Assembly: GCF_016745095.1 (NCBI RefSeq)
Contig: NZ_CP067087.1
Location: forward strand, 1,120,501 to 1,184,500
Source: Croceicoccus sp. YJ47
Lineage (GTDB): Bacteria; Pseudomonadota; Alphaproteobacteria; Sphingomonadales; Sphingomonadaceae
Length of the DNA: 64,000 bases
Direction: 5' to 3'
The notes under the pieces are model-generated. The model had not been told where the DNA came from and searched no databases. It saw nothing but the letters and a program-made list of their open reading frames with translations. A program made the translations under genes and the position numbers. This document shows, piece after piece, positions 15,425 through 24,803 of the stretch; the stretch's first letter is position 1; every line of letters starts with the position of its first letter.

Positions 15425-16738
15425 CTAATCCTTCTCTTTGGTGTCGATGGAAGCGCCTGCGCCGGAGCCGTCGCCGGCACGCACGGTGTGGGCGGCAAGC
15501 GAGGCCGAATGGCCAAGGCTCTGCCTGTGCTTCATGGACCGCGCCCAGGCTGGCGGGCCGTTTGTCTGTTCGGAATCCGGTGACGAAGCACCGGAAGCGG
15601 GCACGATGCGCCCACCCATATTCCCGACCGACGCTCGTGCGCCGTCGCGGAAGTTGCTCTTGGCGCTGTCTGTCGCCTTGCGCAGCGGCGACATGGCGGC
15701 ACCGCCTGCTGCGCGGCCAACACCGGCCATTCCGCCTGCGACGGCGGCGCCGCCGCTCTTGCCCGCCGAACCGGTCGCATAGGCCATGGTCGCACCTCCG
15801 GCGGCGCGCGAGGTGCCTCGCGCGACGGAAGAGGCTGCACTGGCGACCGCGCCGCCAGCGAGCTTGGCACCGGCCACGCCGCCGACCGCAGCGCCGCCTG
15901 CCAGAAGCGCGGTGCCTGCGGCAGCGCCTGCGCCGAGCTGCGGACCGCCCGCGACAATGCCATTGGCGATCCCCGGCCCGAAAATGCCGAGACCAAGCAG
16001 GGTGAGGCTGGCGAGCACGATGGCCAGCGCATCCTCGATGGTGGGCTCGCCGGGGATGGCGCCGGTGAACTCGGCGAAGAGCGTCGAACCGATGCCGATG
16101 ATGACGGCGAGAACGAGCACCTTGATCCCCGACGAGACCACATTGCCGAGCACGCGTTCGGCGAGGAAAGCGGTCTTGCCGAACAGCCCAAAGGGAATGA
16201 GCACGAAACCCGCCAAGGTCGTCAGCTTGAACTCGATCAGGGTCACGAACAGCTGGATGGAGAGAATGAAGAAGGCGATGATGACAATCGCCCAGGCGAC
16301 AAGCAGGATGATGATCTGCAGAAAATTCTCGAAGAAGCCGACATAGCCCATCAAATCGGCAATCGATTCGAGGAGCGGCCAGGCGGCATCGATGCCAACC
16401 TGCGCCACCCTTCCCGGCTGCAACAGATCGCCCGCGCCGAGCCCCGAACCGCTCGCCTTGAGGCCAAGCCCGGCGAAACTGTTGAACACGATGTTGGCGA
16501 GCGCGCTCCAGTTGCCGATGATGTAGGCAAAGATCCCGACAAAGAGCGTCTTCTTGACGAGCCGGGCGATGATGTCGTCGTTCGCGCCCCAGCTCCAGAA
16601 CAAGGCCGCCAACGTGACATCGATCACGATCAGCGTGGTCGCGATGAACGCCACCTCGCCCGAAAGCAGCCCGAAGCCGCTGTCGATATATTGCGAGAAG
16701 ATCGCCAGAAAGCGATCGACGACGCCGGTGCCGCCCAT
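15425..16738 (-). CDS. trbL: Conjugal transfer protein TrbL (VirB6 family)
   Basis: A 437-residue inner-membrane protein. Several hydrophobic segments fill the first 280 residues (for example VAFIATTLIVIDVTLAALFW and IIILLVAWAIVIIAFFILSI). A Gly/Ala-rich low-complexity stretch and a polar tail follow. VirB6 proteins line the inner-membrane channel for DNA. The low-complexity tail is usual for TrbL and may explain the long meaningless frames on the other strand. Confidence 0.95.
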   Translation of the reverse strand: MGGTGVVDRFLAIFSQYIDSGFGLLSGEVAFIATTLIVIDVTLAALFWSWGANDDIIARLVKKTLFVGIFAYIIGNWSALANIVFNSFAGLGLKASGSGLGAGDLLQPGRVAQVGIDAAWPLLESIADLMGYVGFFENFLQIIILLVAWAIVIIAFFILSIQLFVTLIEFKLTTLAGFVLIPFGLFGKTAFLAERVLGNVVSSGIKVLVLAVIIGIGSTLFAEFTGAIPGEPTIEDALAIVLASLTLLGLGIFGPGIANGIVAGGPQLGAGAAAGTALLAGGAAVGGVAGAKLAGGAVASAASSVARGTSRAAGGATMAYATGSAGKSGGAAVAGGMAGVGRAAGGAAMSPLRKATDSAKSNFRDGARASVGNMGGRIVPASGASSPDSEQTNGPPAWARSMKHRQSLGHSASLAAHTVRAGDGSGAGASIDTKEKD

Positions 16739-16739
16739 G

Positions 16740-17066
16740 TCAGTCCTCCCCTCTCGCTTCGCCGGAAGAGGACTCAGGCAGCGCCCGATCGCCGATCCCG
16801 GAATAAGCCTCGGGGTGATCGACGCCGAAGAAGCGGCGGCGCTTCTCGGCCCAGGCGTCGCGGCAATCGGGCGAGGACAGCGCCAGTTCGCCCATTTGAG
16901 CGCAAACCCTCAGCTGGGCCGGCAGCGGATCGCCGTCGGGCACCCATATGCGCCGGTCGGCTTGCCGCACCGGTGCGGGCTCCTCGCGCAGCTGTACGAT
17001 CGTCATCGCGATGGCGAGACCGACGAACACAGCGGCACCGATGCGCGCGAGAAGCTTGGTGTCCAT
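16740..17066 (-). CDS. trbK: Putative entry-exclusion protein, TrbK-like
   Basis: A 108-residue protein with an N-terminal transmembrane segment (IGAAVFVGLAIAMTIVQL) and a short periplasmic part with two Cys (VCAQMGELALSSPDCRDAW). Position between trbJ and trbL and this layout fit the alternative TrbK family found in alphaproteobacterial ICEs. TrbK proteins stop a cell receiving a second copy of the same element. The family call is by context and pattern. Confidence 0.75.
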   Translation of the reverse strand: MDTKLLARIGAAVFVGLAIAMTIVQLREEPAPVRQADRRIWVPDGDPLPAQLRVCAQMGELALSSPDCRDAWAEKRRRFFGVDHPEAYSGIGDRALPESSSGEARGED

Positions 17067-17072
17067 CGCGGA

Positions 17073-17819
17073 TCAGTCCGATCCGCCGGGCAGATAGCGC
17101 GGACGAATAGCGAGAAACCGCCTCAGCTGTTCGCGCGCCTGTGCCTTGGCCGCCGCGCGTTCGGCCGCATCGAGCGCCTGCGCCCTGCCAGTAGCGGCGA
17201 GCGTGGCGGTCAGGTCGGCCAGCTGGCGGGCCTGCAATGCCAGCAGCTGGTTGCCAGCCTGTGCTGCCTGCAAGGCACCCGTGGCGGACTGGCTCGCCGA
17301 AACGAGGCTGCCGAGCGCTTCGCGCGAACCGTCGATATTGGCAACTGTGCCCGCCTGGACCTTAAGAGCATCTTCGAAGGCCGCCACGCTGTTTTGCCAG
17401 CGCGCCTCGGCGCCGTCGACCATCGCCTGCTGCGAGGCACCGAGCGGAACGTTCTTGTAGTGCAGGTCGAAAGCGCCCTCGATGGTGCGGACATCGTAGG
17501 CGATGCGCTGGGCTTCGTTCAGCAGTCGCTGGGTCTGCTGGATCTGATCCTGCAAGGGCTGCACGAGCGTGAGCGGCAGGCTTTCGAGGTTTCTCGCTTC
17601 GTTGATGAGCGAGTCCGCCTGGTTCTGGAGCATGCGGATCTGGTTGTTGATCTGCTCGAGCGTGCGCGCGGCGGTCAGCACGTTCTGCGCGTAATTGGAC
17701 GGATCATAGACGATCCCGCCGAACTGGGCGTGTGCGGGCGATGATACCAAGGCGCTCGTACTCGCCATGGCGAGCGCGGTGCCCATGGCGATGCTGCGGA
17801 CAATTTGTCGAGAGGTCAT
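17073..17819 (-). CDS. trbJ: Conjugal transfer protein TrbJ (VirB5 family)
   Basis: A 248-residue periplasmic protein with a signal peptide (IAMGTALAMASTSALVSSPAHAQ), then helical segments starting VYDPSNYAQNVLTAARTLEQINNQIRMLQNQ, typical of TrbJ. VirB5 proteins sit at the pilus tip or base and aid contact with recipients. Its ATG overlaps the trbE stop by 4 bp. Confidence 0.95.
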   Translation of the reverse strand: MTSRQIVRSIAMGTALAMASTSALVSSPAHAQFGGIVYDPSNYAQNVLTAARTLEQINNQIRMLQNQADSLINEARNLESLPLTLVQPLQDQIQQTQRLLNEAQRIAYDVRTIEGAFDLHYKNVPLGASQQAMVDGAEARWQNSVAAFEDALKVQAGTVANIDGSREALGSLVSASQSATGALQAAQAGNQLLALQARQLADLTATLAATGRAQALDAAERAAAKAQAREQLRRFLAIRPRYLPGGSD

Positions 17820-20278
17820 TTCAGGTCTCCTTCTGGTGGGATTGGGGGGTCGGAAGAGTGTCCACTGTCAGCGAGCAATTGGGCAGCCCAGTCGAGGCCG
17901 CGATGTCTCAGCCAGTGGGCGGCAAAGCCACTCCGGCCATGCTCTTCGACGATGCGGGAAATGGCCAGCTGGTCGCTCTTGGAGGAGGCGGCGGTAAAGG
18001 AGAGCGCCACTTCGCCAAGGCCCAGTTCGAACAGGCGATTGCCGCGAGAGGACTGACAGTAATAGTCGCGCTTGGCCGTTGCCCGGCTGAGGATTTCAAT
18101 CTGGCGGTCGTTCAGTCCAAAGCGGCGATAGATACCCAAAATCTGGGGTTCGACCGCCCGGTCATTGGGCAGGAAAATGCGCGTCGGGCAGCTCTCGATA
18201 ATCGCGGGCGCGATTGCCGAGGTCTCGATATCGGCAAGGCTTTGGGTGGCGAAAACGACACTCGCATTCTTCTTGCGCAGGGTCTTGAGCCATTCGCGCA
18301 ATTGCGCGGCGAAAGCTGGACTGTCGAGCACCAGCCAGCCTTCGTCGATGATGATGAGTGTGGGCGAGCCATCAAGGCGTCCTTCGATCCTGTGAAACAG
18401 ATAGGACAGCACGGCAGGCGCAGCCGCCGATCCGGTCAGCCCTTCGGTCTCGAACGCCTGGAAACTCGCTTCGCCCAGCCGTTCACTTTCGGCATCGAGC
18501 AGCCGTCCGAACGGCCCACCGACGCAGTAGGGGGCAAGCGCCTGCTTCAATGCCTGTGATTGCAAAAGAACAGCGAGCCCGGTGACCGTGCGTTCGGCGA
18601 CCGGCGCGCTCGCCAGCGAGCTCAGCGCCGACCACAGATGGTCCTTGGTCTCCGGATCCACCGTGACGCCCTCCGTAGCGAGGATCGCCTGAAGCCATTC
18701 TGAGGCCCAGTTGCGCTCCCCCGGCTCATCGATCCGTGCCAACGGTTGCAGCAGGACCACCTCGTCGCTCTCCTCGGAAAGACTCGATCCCAGATCCTGC
18801 CAGTCGCCGCCGCAGGCGAGCGCTGCCGCACGGATCGAGCCGCCGAAATCGAAAGCGAAAATCTGCGACCCGGTATAGCGGCGGAACTGCATGGCCATCG
18901 TGGCCAGCAACACCGACTTACCCGCTCCGGTGGGGCCGACGACGAGGCTATGTCCGACGTCGCCGACATGAAGCGCAAAGCGAAATGGGGTCGAACCTTC
19001 GGTTTTTGCGTAAAACAACGGCGGCGCGTCGAAATGCGCATCGCGTTCGGGTCCGGCCCACACCGCAGAGAGCGGCATCATATGCGCGAGGTTCAGGGTA
19101 GAGACCGGAGGCTGGCGAACATTGGCATAGACATGCCCGGGCAGCGATCCGAGCCAGGCCTCGATCGCGTTCATGCCTTCGGTCACGCAGGTAAAATCGC
19201 GTCCCTGGATGACCTTCTCGACAAGCCGCAGTTTCTCGGCGGCAAGCGCCGGATCCTCGTCCCACACCGTAACGGTCGCGGTGACCAGCGCGAGCCCGAC
19301 ATGGTCGGCGCCCAGCTCCTGTAGCGCAGCATCGGCATCCTCGGCCTTGTTGGCCGCATCGCTATCGACCAGCACCGAGGCCTCGTTGGTCATCACTTCC
19401 TTGAGGATCGCGGCGACCGATTTGCGCTTGGCGAACCACTGGCGGCGGATTTTCGAGAGCAGCTTCGTCGCGTCGCTCTTGTCGAGCATGATCGCGCGCG
19501 TCGACCAGCGATAGGTAAAGCCTTGCGCATTGAGTTCGTCGAGCAACCCGGGAAAGGTCGCGCTCGGAAAGCCGATCACGGTCAGCGTCCGCAGATGGGC
19601 CGCACCCAGGCGCGGTTCGAGACCGCCGGTCAGCGGCTCGTCGGCAAGCAGCGCATCGAGATGCATCGGGGTTTCGGGAACGCATACGTCGTGCACTCGC
19701 GTCGAGATGCAGCTGTGAAGATAACTCAGCGTCTCGCCATCATCGAGCCATTGGACCTCGGGGAAGAACCCTTCGAACAGGCGCAGCAGCCGGTCGGTCC
19801 GATCGGCGAAGCCCTCGAGAAGCTCGCCCGGGTCAATGCCTTTCTCGGCCTTGCCTTCGTAGAGCCAGCTCTCAGCCCGCGCGGCATCCTCGGCAGGCGG
19901 CATCCACAGCAGGGTCAGATAGTAGCGGCTCTCGAAATGCGCGCCTTCCTCTGCGAACTGTGCCGCGCGTTCGCGTTCGACCAGCGCCGATGCCGGGTCG
20001 GGAAAGGCGCAGGCCGGATAGTCCAGTGCCGGACGGCGCACCGCCTCGACGAAGATCGACCAGCCCGAGCCAAGCCTGCGCAGCGCGCTGTTCAATCGCG
20101 CGGTCGTTGCAACCAGTTCGGCAGGGGTAGCACTGTCGAGATCCGGCCCCCGAAAGCGCGCGCTGCGCTGGAAGCTGCCGTCCTTGTTGAGTACGACGCC
20201 GGGGGCGACCAGCGCCGCCCACGGGAGGAAGTCTGCAAGCCGGTCGGCCTTGTTTCGATATTCGCGCAGGGACAGCAT
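17816..20278 (-). CDS. trbE: Conjugal transfer ATPase TrbE (VirB4 family)
   Basis: An 820-residue cytoplasmic ATPase. The CagE/VirB4 N-terminal domain begins LREYRNKADRLADFLPW. The P-loop VVGPTGAGKSVLL is near residue 450, and the Walker B segment TLIIIDEGWLVLD near residue 645. It powers pilus assembly and substrate transfer together with TrbB and TraG. The length is normal for the family and the frame is intact. It follows trbD by 3 bp. Confidence 0.97.
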   Translation of the reverse strand: MLSLREYRNKADRLADFLPWAALVAPGVVLNKDGSFQRSARFRGPDLDSATPAELVATTARLNSALRRLGSGWSIFVEAVRRPALDYPACAFPDPASALVERERAAQFAEEGAHFESRYYLTLLWMPPAEDAARAESWLYEGKAEKGIDPGELLEGFADRTDRLLRLFEGFFPEVQWLDDGETLSYLHSCISTRVHDVCVPETPMHLDALLADEPLTGGLEPRLGAAHLRTLTVIGFPSATFPGLLDELNAQGFTYRWSTRAIMLDKSDATKLLSKIRRQWFAKRKSVAAILKEVMTNEASVLVDSDAANKAEDADAALQELGADHVGLALVTATVTVWDEDPALAAEKLRLVEKVIQGRDFTCVTEGMNAIEAWLGSLPGHVYANVRQPPVSTLNLAHMMPLSAVWAGPERDAHFDAPPLFYAKTEGSTPFRFALHVGDVGHSLVVGPTGAGKSVLLATMAMQFRRYTGSQIFAFDFGGSIRAAALACGGDWQDLGSSLSEESDEVVLLQPLARIDEPGERNWASEWLQAILATEGVTVDPETKDHLWSALSSLASAPVAERTVTGLAVLLQSQALKQALAPYCVGGPFGRLLDAESERLGEASFQAFETEGLTGSAAAPAVLSYLFHRIEGRLDGSPTLIIIDEGWLVLDSPAFAAQLREWLKTLRKKNASVVFATQSLADIETSAIAPAIIESCPTRIFLPNDRAVEPQILGIYRRFGLNDRQIEILSRATAKRDYYCQSSRGNRLFELGLGEVALSFTAASSKSDQLAISRIVEEHGRSGFAAHWLRHRGLDWAAQLLADSGHSSDPPIPPEGDLK

Positions 20279-20281
20279 AGC

Positions 20282-20557
20282 TCAGACCTGCAGATGCGCG
20301 GGAAACCGCAGATGCCGCCGCGCAACATCGACGAATTGCGGGTCGCGCCGGGCGGCCCAGACCGCGACCATGTGGCCGAACGCAAAAAAGACGATGCCTG
20401 CGATCCACAGCTGCAGACCGAGCCCAATCGCGCCCGCCAGTGTGGCATTGGCGATGGCAAGCCCGCGCGGCGCACCGCCGAGCAGGATATGCTCGGTCAG
20501 CGCCCGGTGGACAGGCACCGCAAAGCCGTTCGGCAGAGAAGATTGACCGCTGTCCAT
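20282..20557 (-). CDS. trbD: Conjugal transfer protein TrbD (VirB3 family)
   Basis: A 91-residue inner-membrane protein. The N-terminal motif FAVPVHRALTEHILLGGAPRG is the VirB3/TrbD signature and two close hydrophobic segments follow. It is associated with the VirB4 ATPase at the base of the T4SS. It lies between trbC and trbE with a 1-bp overlap. Confidence 0.95.
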   Translation of the reverse strand: MDSGQSSLPNGFAVPVHRALTEHILLGGAPRGLAIANATLAGAIGLGLQLWIAGIVFFAFGHMVAVWAARRDPQFVDVARRHLRFPAHLQV

Positions 20558-20889
20558 CAGACCAGCGCTCCGCCGCCGAAGGAGAAGAACGAAAGGAAGA
20601 AGGAGGACGCGGCAAAGGCGATCGAAAGCCCGAAGACGATCTGGATCAAGCGCCGGAAACCGCCCGACGTATCCCCGAAGGCAAGCGCCAGCCCGGTGGC
20701 GATGATGATGATCACGGCGACGATCTTGGCGACCGGGCCCTGGATGGATTCAAGGATCGCCTGGAGCGGCGCCTCCCACGGCATCGACGAACCGGCAGCG
20801 TGGGCGGGCGTGGCGACAGCCAGTGCCGCGAAACTGCCCAGCACAAGGGCCGACAGGCGCGAGCGCGCCCGCAAGAATATATGGGTCAC
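20557..20889 (-). CDS. trbC: Conjugal pilin TrbC (VirB2 family)
   Basis: A 110-residue pilin precursor with a long signal peptide ending THAHA-like PAHAAGSSM, followed by two hydrophobic helices (IVAVIIIIATGLALAFGD and LIQIVFGLSIAFAASSFFLSFF). These features are those of VirB2-type pilins. The GTG start overlaps the restored trbB stop in GTGA, which supports the reading of trbB as a full-length frame that has lost one base. Confidence 0.93.
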   Translation of the reverse strand: MTHIFLRARSRLSALVLGSFAALAVATPAHAAGSSMPWEAPLQAILESIQGPVAKIVAVIIIIATGLALAFGDTSGGFRRLIQIVFGLSIAFAASSFFLSFFSFGGGALV

Positions 20890-21868
20890 GAAGGGTCTCC
20901 TGCTGAGGATGGAAGGGGGGCGAGAACGTATTCGCCGGTGGCATCGAGTCCGCGTACTTCGGCGAGCTCGGCAAGGCGCCGCCCAGTACCGTCGCGCACG
21001 AGCACGGCGATGATGTCGATGGTCTCAGCGATCAGCGCGCGCGGCACGGTGACCACGCTTTCCTGGATCAGCTGTTCGAGCCGCCGCAGCGTACCGAGCG
21101 CCGGTAGCCGGTATGAATCGTGCCGATCCCGCCCGGATGACCGGTGCCCCAGGCTTTCAGCAGATCGAGCGCTTCGGCACCGCGCACCTCACCGATCGGA
21201 ATGCGATCGGGCCGCAAGCGCAGCGCGGATCGGACGAGATCGGACAAGGTCGCAACGCCGTCCTTGGTTCGCAGCGACACCAGATTGGACGCTGCACATT
21301 GCAGCTCCAGCGTATCCTCGATCAGAACGACACGGTCGGACGTGGATGCGACCTCGGCGAGCAACGCATTGGTGAGCGTCGTCTTGCCGGTTGAGGTGCC
21401 GCCGACGACCAGAATGTTCTTCTTTGCAGCGACTGCACCGGCAAGCGCTTCGGCCTGCCATTTGCTCATGATCCCTGCTGTCACATAATCGGCCAGCGAG
21501 AACACCGCGATGGCTGGCTTGCGGATGGCGAAGCTTGGGGCGGCAACCACCGGTGGTAGCAAACCTTCGAAGCGTTCGCCGCCTTCCGGGAGTTCGGCGG
21601 ATACGCGCGGTGCACCTGCGTGAACCTCGGCGCTGACATGATGGGCGACCAGCCGGATGATCCGCTCACCATCGGCTGCGCTCATCAGATATTCGGTCGC
21701 CGCGAGGCCTTCGCCCAATCGGTCCACCCAGAGACGCCCATCGGGGTTGAGCATGACTTCGATGACATCGGGTTCATCAAGCCAGCGGGCGATATCAGCA
21801 CCAAGCGCGGTGCGCAGCATGCGCGCGCCGCGCGATGCGATTTCGGACCTGAGAGGGATAACGCTCAT
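20886..21868 (-). pseudogene. trbB: trbB (VirB11 ATPase) with an apparent 1-nt deletion
   Basis: From ATG 21868 the frame has the VirB11 features P-loop VVGGTSTGKTTLTNALL, the Asp box LIEDTLELQ, GEVRGAEALDLLKAWGTGHPGGIGTIHTG, and then turns to nonsense after HTGYR, stopping at 21068. In the next frame the expected C-terminus follows (TLRRLEQLIQESVVTVPRALIAE...), running to a TGA at 20886 that overlaps trbC. One added base near 21086-21095 restores 327 residues. The short product would lack the C-terminal part of the ATPase domain and is unlikely to work. A sequence error is possible. Confidence 0.85.
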
Positions 21869-22208
21869 GGACTGCCTCGGATGCGGCAACCGACCACCGG
21901 CTGCATTCGCGAGGCAGATCAAAAAGACATCAAATCATGGTCGGGCAACAAGGAATCGCGCAAATCGTAGATTAGCGTGGCATTGAGAGGAAACGTCGCT
22001 TGAGCGAGGCTTCCCAAAGGTGATGATGCTGACGACTTTGCTCTACATGCGCCCCGCTATAAGCGATCTTCACGCTGAACGGAGCTTCCCGGACGTTGCT
22101 AAGCAAGGCCCGGTTAGAAAGGAATTGGCGGGGAATACAATTGGCCAAGAATTGTCGGACCACTGTTAAACCTGCACATAGGGCCGACCATCTTTAAACG
22201 GGGCATCC
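21869..22208. other. Gene-free left junction of the inserted defence block
   Basis: These 340 bp separate trbB from the NotI-family nuclease gene. The trbB-proximal part is the normal leader between the CopG-type gene and trbB. The distal part is less GC-rich and precedes genes on the other strand. I found no gene, inverted terminal repeat or target duplication in it. Confidence 0.4.
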
Positions 22209-23246
22209 ATGGCCGACAGAAAATTCCATATCGCAGAATGGTATGGCGATCCGTTTCACGAACTCGCGGATACCGCACGTGTTGTACGCGCCGCGCATGT
22301 CGTGGGTGGTTCCGCAATGAAGAAAGACGAGCTCGACCGCCTCGCCGTACTCGAGCAAAAGCTGGCCGAAACATCTCTGACGGCGCGCGAAGCGAAACGC
22401 CTCGATGTACTTCGCGAGAAGCTTTCGAAGCAGAATGAAGACGAGCTGCCTTGCCCGTTCAAGGCCGGACGAGACCACCCCGTTTGCACCAAGAAAGGCG
22501 GGGTGTGTTCAATCCGCCTTTATGAAGACAGCGGCAATCAAATCGAACCTGTAAAAGGCGATCAAGGAAAGATTAGATCGCTTTGCCCATGGCGGTTCCA
22601 TCAGGGTCACGTCGCATTTGCAGAAATCGGCAAGAGCCTTCTGGGAACTTCGGACCCGGTCGAGGTCGGCGAGGTTGGGTTTCTCGAATCTACCGGCAGC
22701 CTGGACAGCGAAGAGGGCAAAGACGTCGGTCGGATAGACATGGTCCTGCTCAAGTTGGACAAGGATGACCAGTCCTTGCTGGACTGGGTGGCTGTCGAGG
22801 TTCAGGCAGTTTATTTTTCTGGCAAGAGGATGGCAGTCGAATTTGACGATATCGCCAACCGTCAGGGGAAACTGGCAATGCCGGTCCTGGGCAGGCGCCC
22901 TGACTACCGCAGCAGCGGCGTAAAGCGGCTCATGCCTCAGCTTCTGACCAAGATTCCTACGCTCAGGCGCTGGGGAAAGAAGATGGCCATCGTGGTCGAT
23001 TGGGCTTTCTACCATTCGATGGGCCAGATGGAGCAGACAAAGCATATTTCCAACGCCGATATCGCGTGGTTTATCGCAGATTTTGTCGAAGATCCGGTGT
23101 CGGGCCGTTACCAGCTCAAGATCGTGGATGAGATTTATACCACTCTCGAAAGCGCTACGCTCGGATTGACCGGCGGAATTCCGGTTGCTCAAGGCGACTT
23201 CGAAGCGCGGATCAAGGCGAAAGCAGGACTGGATCGCTTGCTATGA
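22209..23246 (+). CDS. NotI-family type II restriction endonuclease
   Basis: A 345-residue protein that matches the NotI pattern. The N-terminus has FHIAEWYGDPFHE, like the start of NotI. A four-Cys metal-binding set is spread over CPFKAGRDHPVC, GGVCSIR and LCPWRF. The PD-(D/E)xK core is seen as an Asp in GRIDMVLLK followed by VAVEVQAVYFSG (E-x-Q). NotI cuts GCGGCCGC; whether this enzyme has the same site is unknown. The methyltransferase gene follows 52 bp later. At least one GCGGCCGC site occurs in the window (58350-58357), so a NotI-like specificity would need methylation protection. Confidence 0.85.
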   Translation: MADRKFHIAEWYGDPFHELADTARVVRAAHVVGGSAMKKDELDRLAVLEQKLAETSLTAREAKRLDVLREKLSKQNEDELPCPFKAGRDHPVCTKKGGVCSIRLYEDSGNQIEPVKGDQGKIRSLCPWRFHQGHVAFAEIGKSLLGTSDPVEVGEVGFLESTGSLDSEEGKDVGRIDMVLLKLDKDDQSLLDWVAVEVQAVYFSGKRMAVEFDDIANRQGKLAMPVLGRRPDYRSSGVKRLMPQLLTKIPTLRRWGKKMAIVVDWAFYHSMGQMEQTKHISNADIAWFIADFVEDPVSGRYQLKIVDEIYTTLESATLGLTGGIPVAQGDFEARIKAKAGLDRLL

Positions 23247-23298
23247 CACAGCGATATATGTATCAGGACAAAAAGAGAACAAACCGAAGGCTGTCTCA

Positions 23299-24420
23299 AT
23301 GACAAAATCCGCGATTGATCTGTTTTGTGGTGCTGGAGGCCTCTCTGCCGGACTGGAGATGGCGGGCTTTCGCGTCCTGGCCGGGAATGATTGCTTCGAG
23401 GCGGCAGGCAAAACGTTTTCGGCAACCCATCCGAACGCGCAATTCATCCCGGGCCCGATCGAGGATTTGTCGGTCGAGCGGCTCATGAGAGTGACCGGGC
23501 TCAAGAAAGGCGAGTTGACCGTGCTCGTTGGCGGACCGCCCTGTCAGGCCTACTCGGTCTACAATCATAAGCGTGGCATGCATGACAGGCGCGCAACGCT
23601 GTTCAGGGAATACCTTCGGATCGTTGAGGGCATGAAACCCGAATGGATCGTGATGGAGAATGTCAAAGGCATCTATTCCATCGGCGGTGGCGAAGCGGTT
23701 CGCACAATCAAAGCCGAACTTGCGGCTCTGGGGTACGACGTCGAAGAGGCAGTGCTCAAGGCCGAAGATTTCGGTGTACCGCAGGAACGCCGCAGAGTGG
23801 TCTTTATCGGCAACCGGCTCGGCCTGCCTATCTCCCACCCGGATCCCACCCACGGACCGGACCGGGCCCATCCCTTCACGACAATTCAAGATGCGATCGG
23901 TGACCTTCCCGAGATCGAGAACGGTGAAGATCCGGGTGCCCCTGCCTATCGCACAGAGGCTTCGTCGGCCTTCCAGCGTCAGCTGCGTGGCAATGCAACC
24001 CACGTGACGCAGCACGCCGCACCGCGCCTCGGCAAGGTGAATATGGATCGCCTTCCGCACATCCCGCAAGGCGGAAGCTGGCGCGACATTCCGCATGAAC
24101 TTCTGCCTGCGGGCATGAAAAGAGCAAAGCGGTCCGATCACACCAAGCGTTACGGTCGGATGCGTTGGGACGGTCTTGCGTGCACGATCCTGACCAAATG
24201 CGACATTCACTGGGGCGCTTACATCCATCCGGAAAAGGATCGTGCGATAACCGTTCGCGAAGCGGCTCGCCTGCAATCATTCCCGGACTATTTCGAGTTT
24301 TTCGGCTCGAAGACAGAACAGTATATTCAGGTGGGAAATGCAGTGCCTCCCCTGCTCGGGAAAGCCATTGGAGAACATCTGCTGACGCTTATGTCGCACC
24401 AGGTGAGACGAGCCGCTTGA
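23299..24420 (+). CDS. DNA (cytosine-5) methyltransferase of the NotI-type system
   Basis: A 373-residue C5 methyltransferase with its motifs in order: FCGAGGLSAGLEMAGF (motif I), GGPPCQAYS with the catalytic Cys (motif IV), MENVKGI (motif VI), QERRRVVFIG (motif VIII), and the C-terminal REAARLQSFPDYFEF and QVGNAVPP (motifs IX-X). The target-recognition region lies between about residues 215 and 290. ATG 23299 is chosen over an in-frame start at 23185, which would overlap the nuclease gene. It protects host DNA from the upstream nuclease. Confidence 0.95.
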   Translation: MTKSAIDLFCGAGGLSAGLEMAGFRVLAGNDCFEAAGKTFSATHPNAQFIPGPIEDLSVERLMRVTGLKKGELTVLVGGPPCQAYSVYNHKRGMHDRRATLFREYLRIVEGMKPEWIVMENVKGIYSIGGGEAVRTIKAELAALGYDVEEAVLKAEDFGVPQERRRVVFIGNRLGLPISHPDPTHGPDRAHPFTTIQDAIGDLPEIENGEDPGAPAYRTEASSAFQRQLRGNATHVTQHAAPRLGKVNMDRLPHIPQGGSWRDIPHELLPAGMKRAKRSDHTKRYGRMRWDGLACTILTKCDIHWGAYIHPEKDRAITVREAARLQSFPDYFEFFGSKTEQYIQVGNAVPPLLGKAIGEHLLTLMSHQVRRAA

Positions 24421-24467
24421 CACGCGCCCAGCCGGCAGGCCGAAGCACTGATAGAAAGGATGCTCAG

Positions 24468-24707
24468 ATGAGCTTCGACTATCACAGGGAGATGACGGAA
24501 GCAGTGTCGCAGGCCCCTTCTTCAGACCCGAATGATCTGGTCTGGATCATGAACGATTACCACAGAGCCAGGTATCGTCACTTCCTTGAATTCGAGATGG
24601 GTGTCGAAGTCGACGACTCGGAATCTTTCGGCATTCCGATAGAAACGGGCGAACCATCAGATGGCAGGCCTTTCCAGTTGATCCAAAAATATAGGTCGCA
24701 ATCGTAG
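24468..24707 (+). CDS. Small protein downstream of the restriction-modification pair
   Basis: A 79-residue acidic protein (MSFDYHREMTEAVSQAPSS...) preceded by AAGGA 9 bases before ATG and 47 bp after the methyltransferase. I do not recognise a family. No transmembrane segment or HTH is evident. It may belong to the restriction-modification operon as a control or accessory protein, which is inferred from strand and spacing. Confidence 0.55.
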   Translation: MSFDYHREMTEAVSQAPSSDPNDLVWIMNDYHRARYRHFLEFEMGVEVDDSESFGIPIETGEPSDGRPFQLIQKYRSQS

Positions 24708-24803
24708 CGTCAACTTTGGGCCGGAAGCTGACCGTCTGCTTCAAGAGATGAGCCAGCAAAGAGCTGTCATTCGACATTCGGTATTCATCGGCGGGCTCTT
24801 CAG

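Noticed and set aside
15400-16000. Repetitive Gly/Ala codons in trbL as a possible DNA repeat array
   Set aside because: They are the low-complexity tail usual for TrbL, not a tandem repeat.
19523-21013. A 496-codon plus-strand frame across trbE, trbD, trbC and the 3' end of trbB
   Set aside because: It spans four minus-strand genes with firm identities and its product is Arg-rich nonsense.
23296-24276. A 326-codon minus-strand frame across the cytosine methyltransferase
   Set aside because: The plus-strand methyltransferase motifs are complete; the antisense product has no recognisable features.
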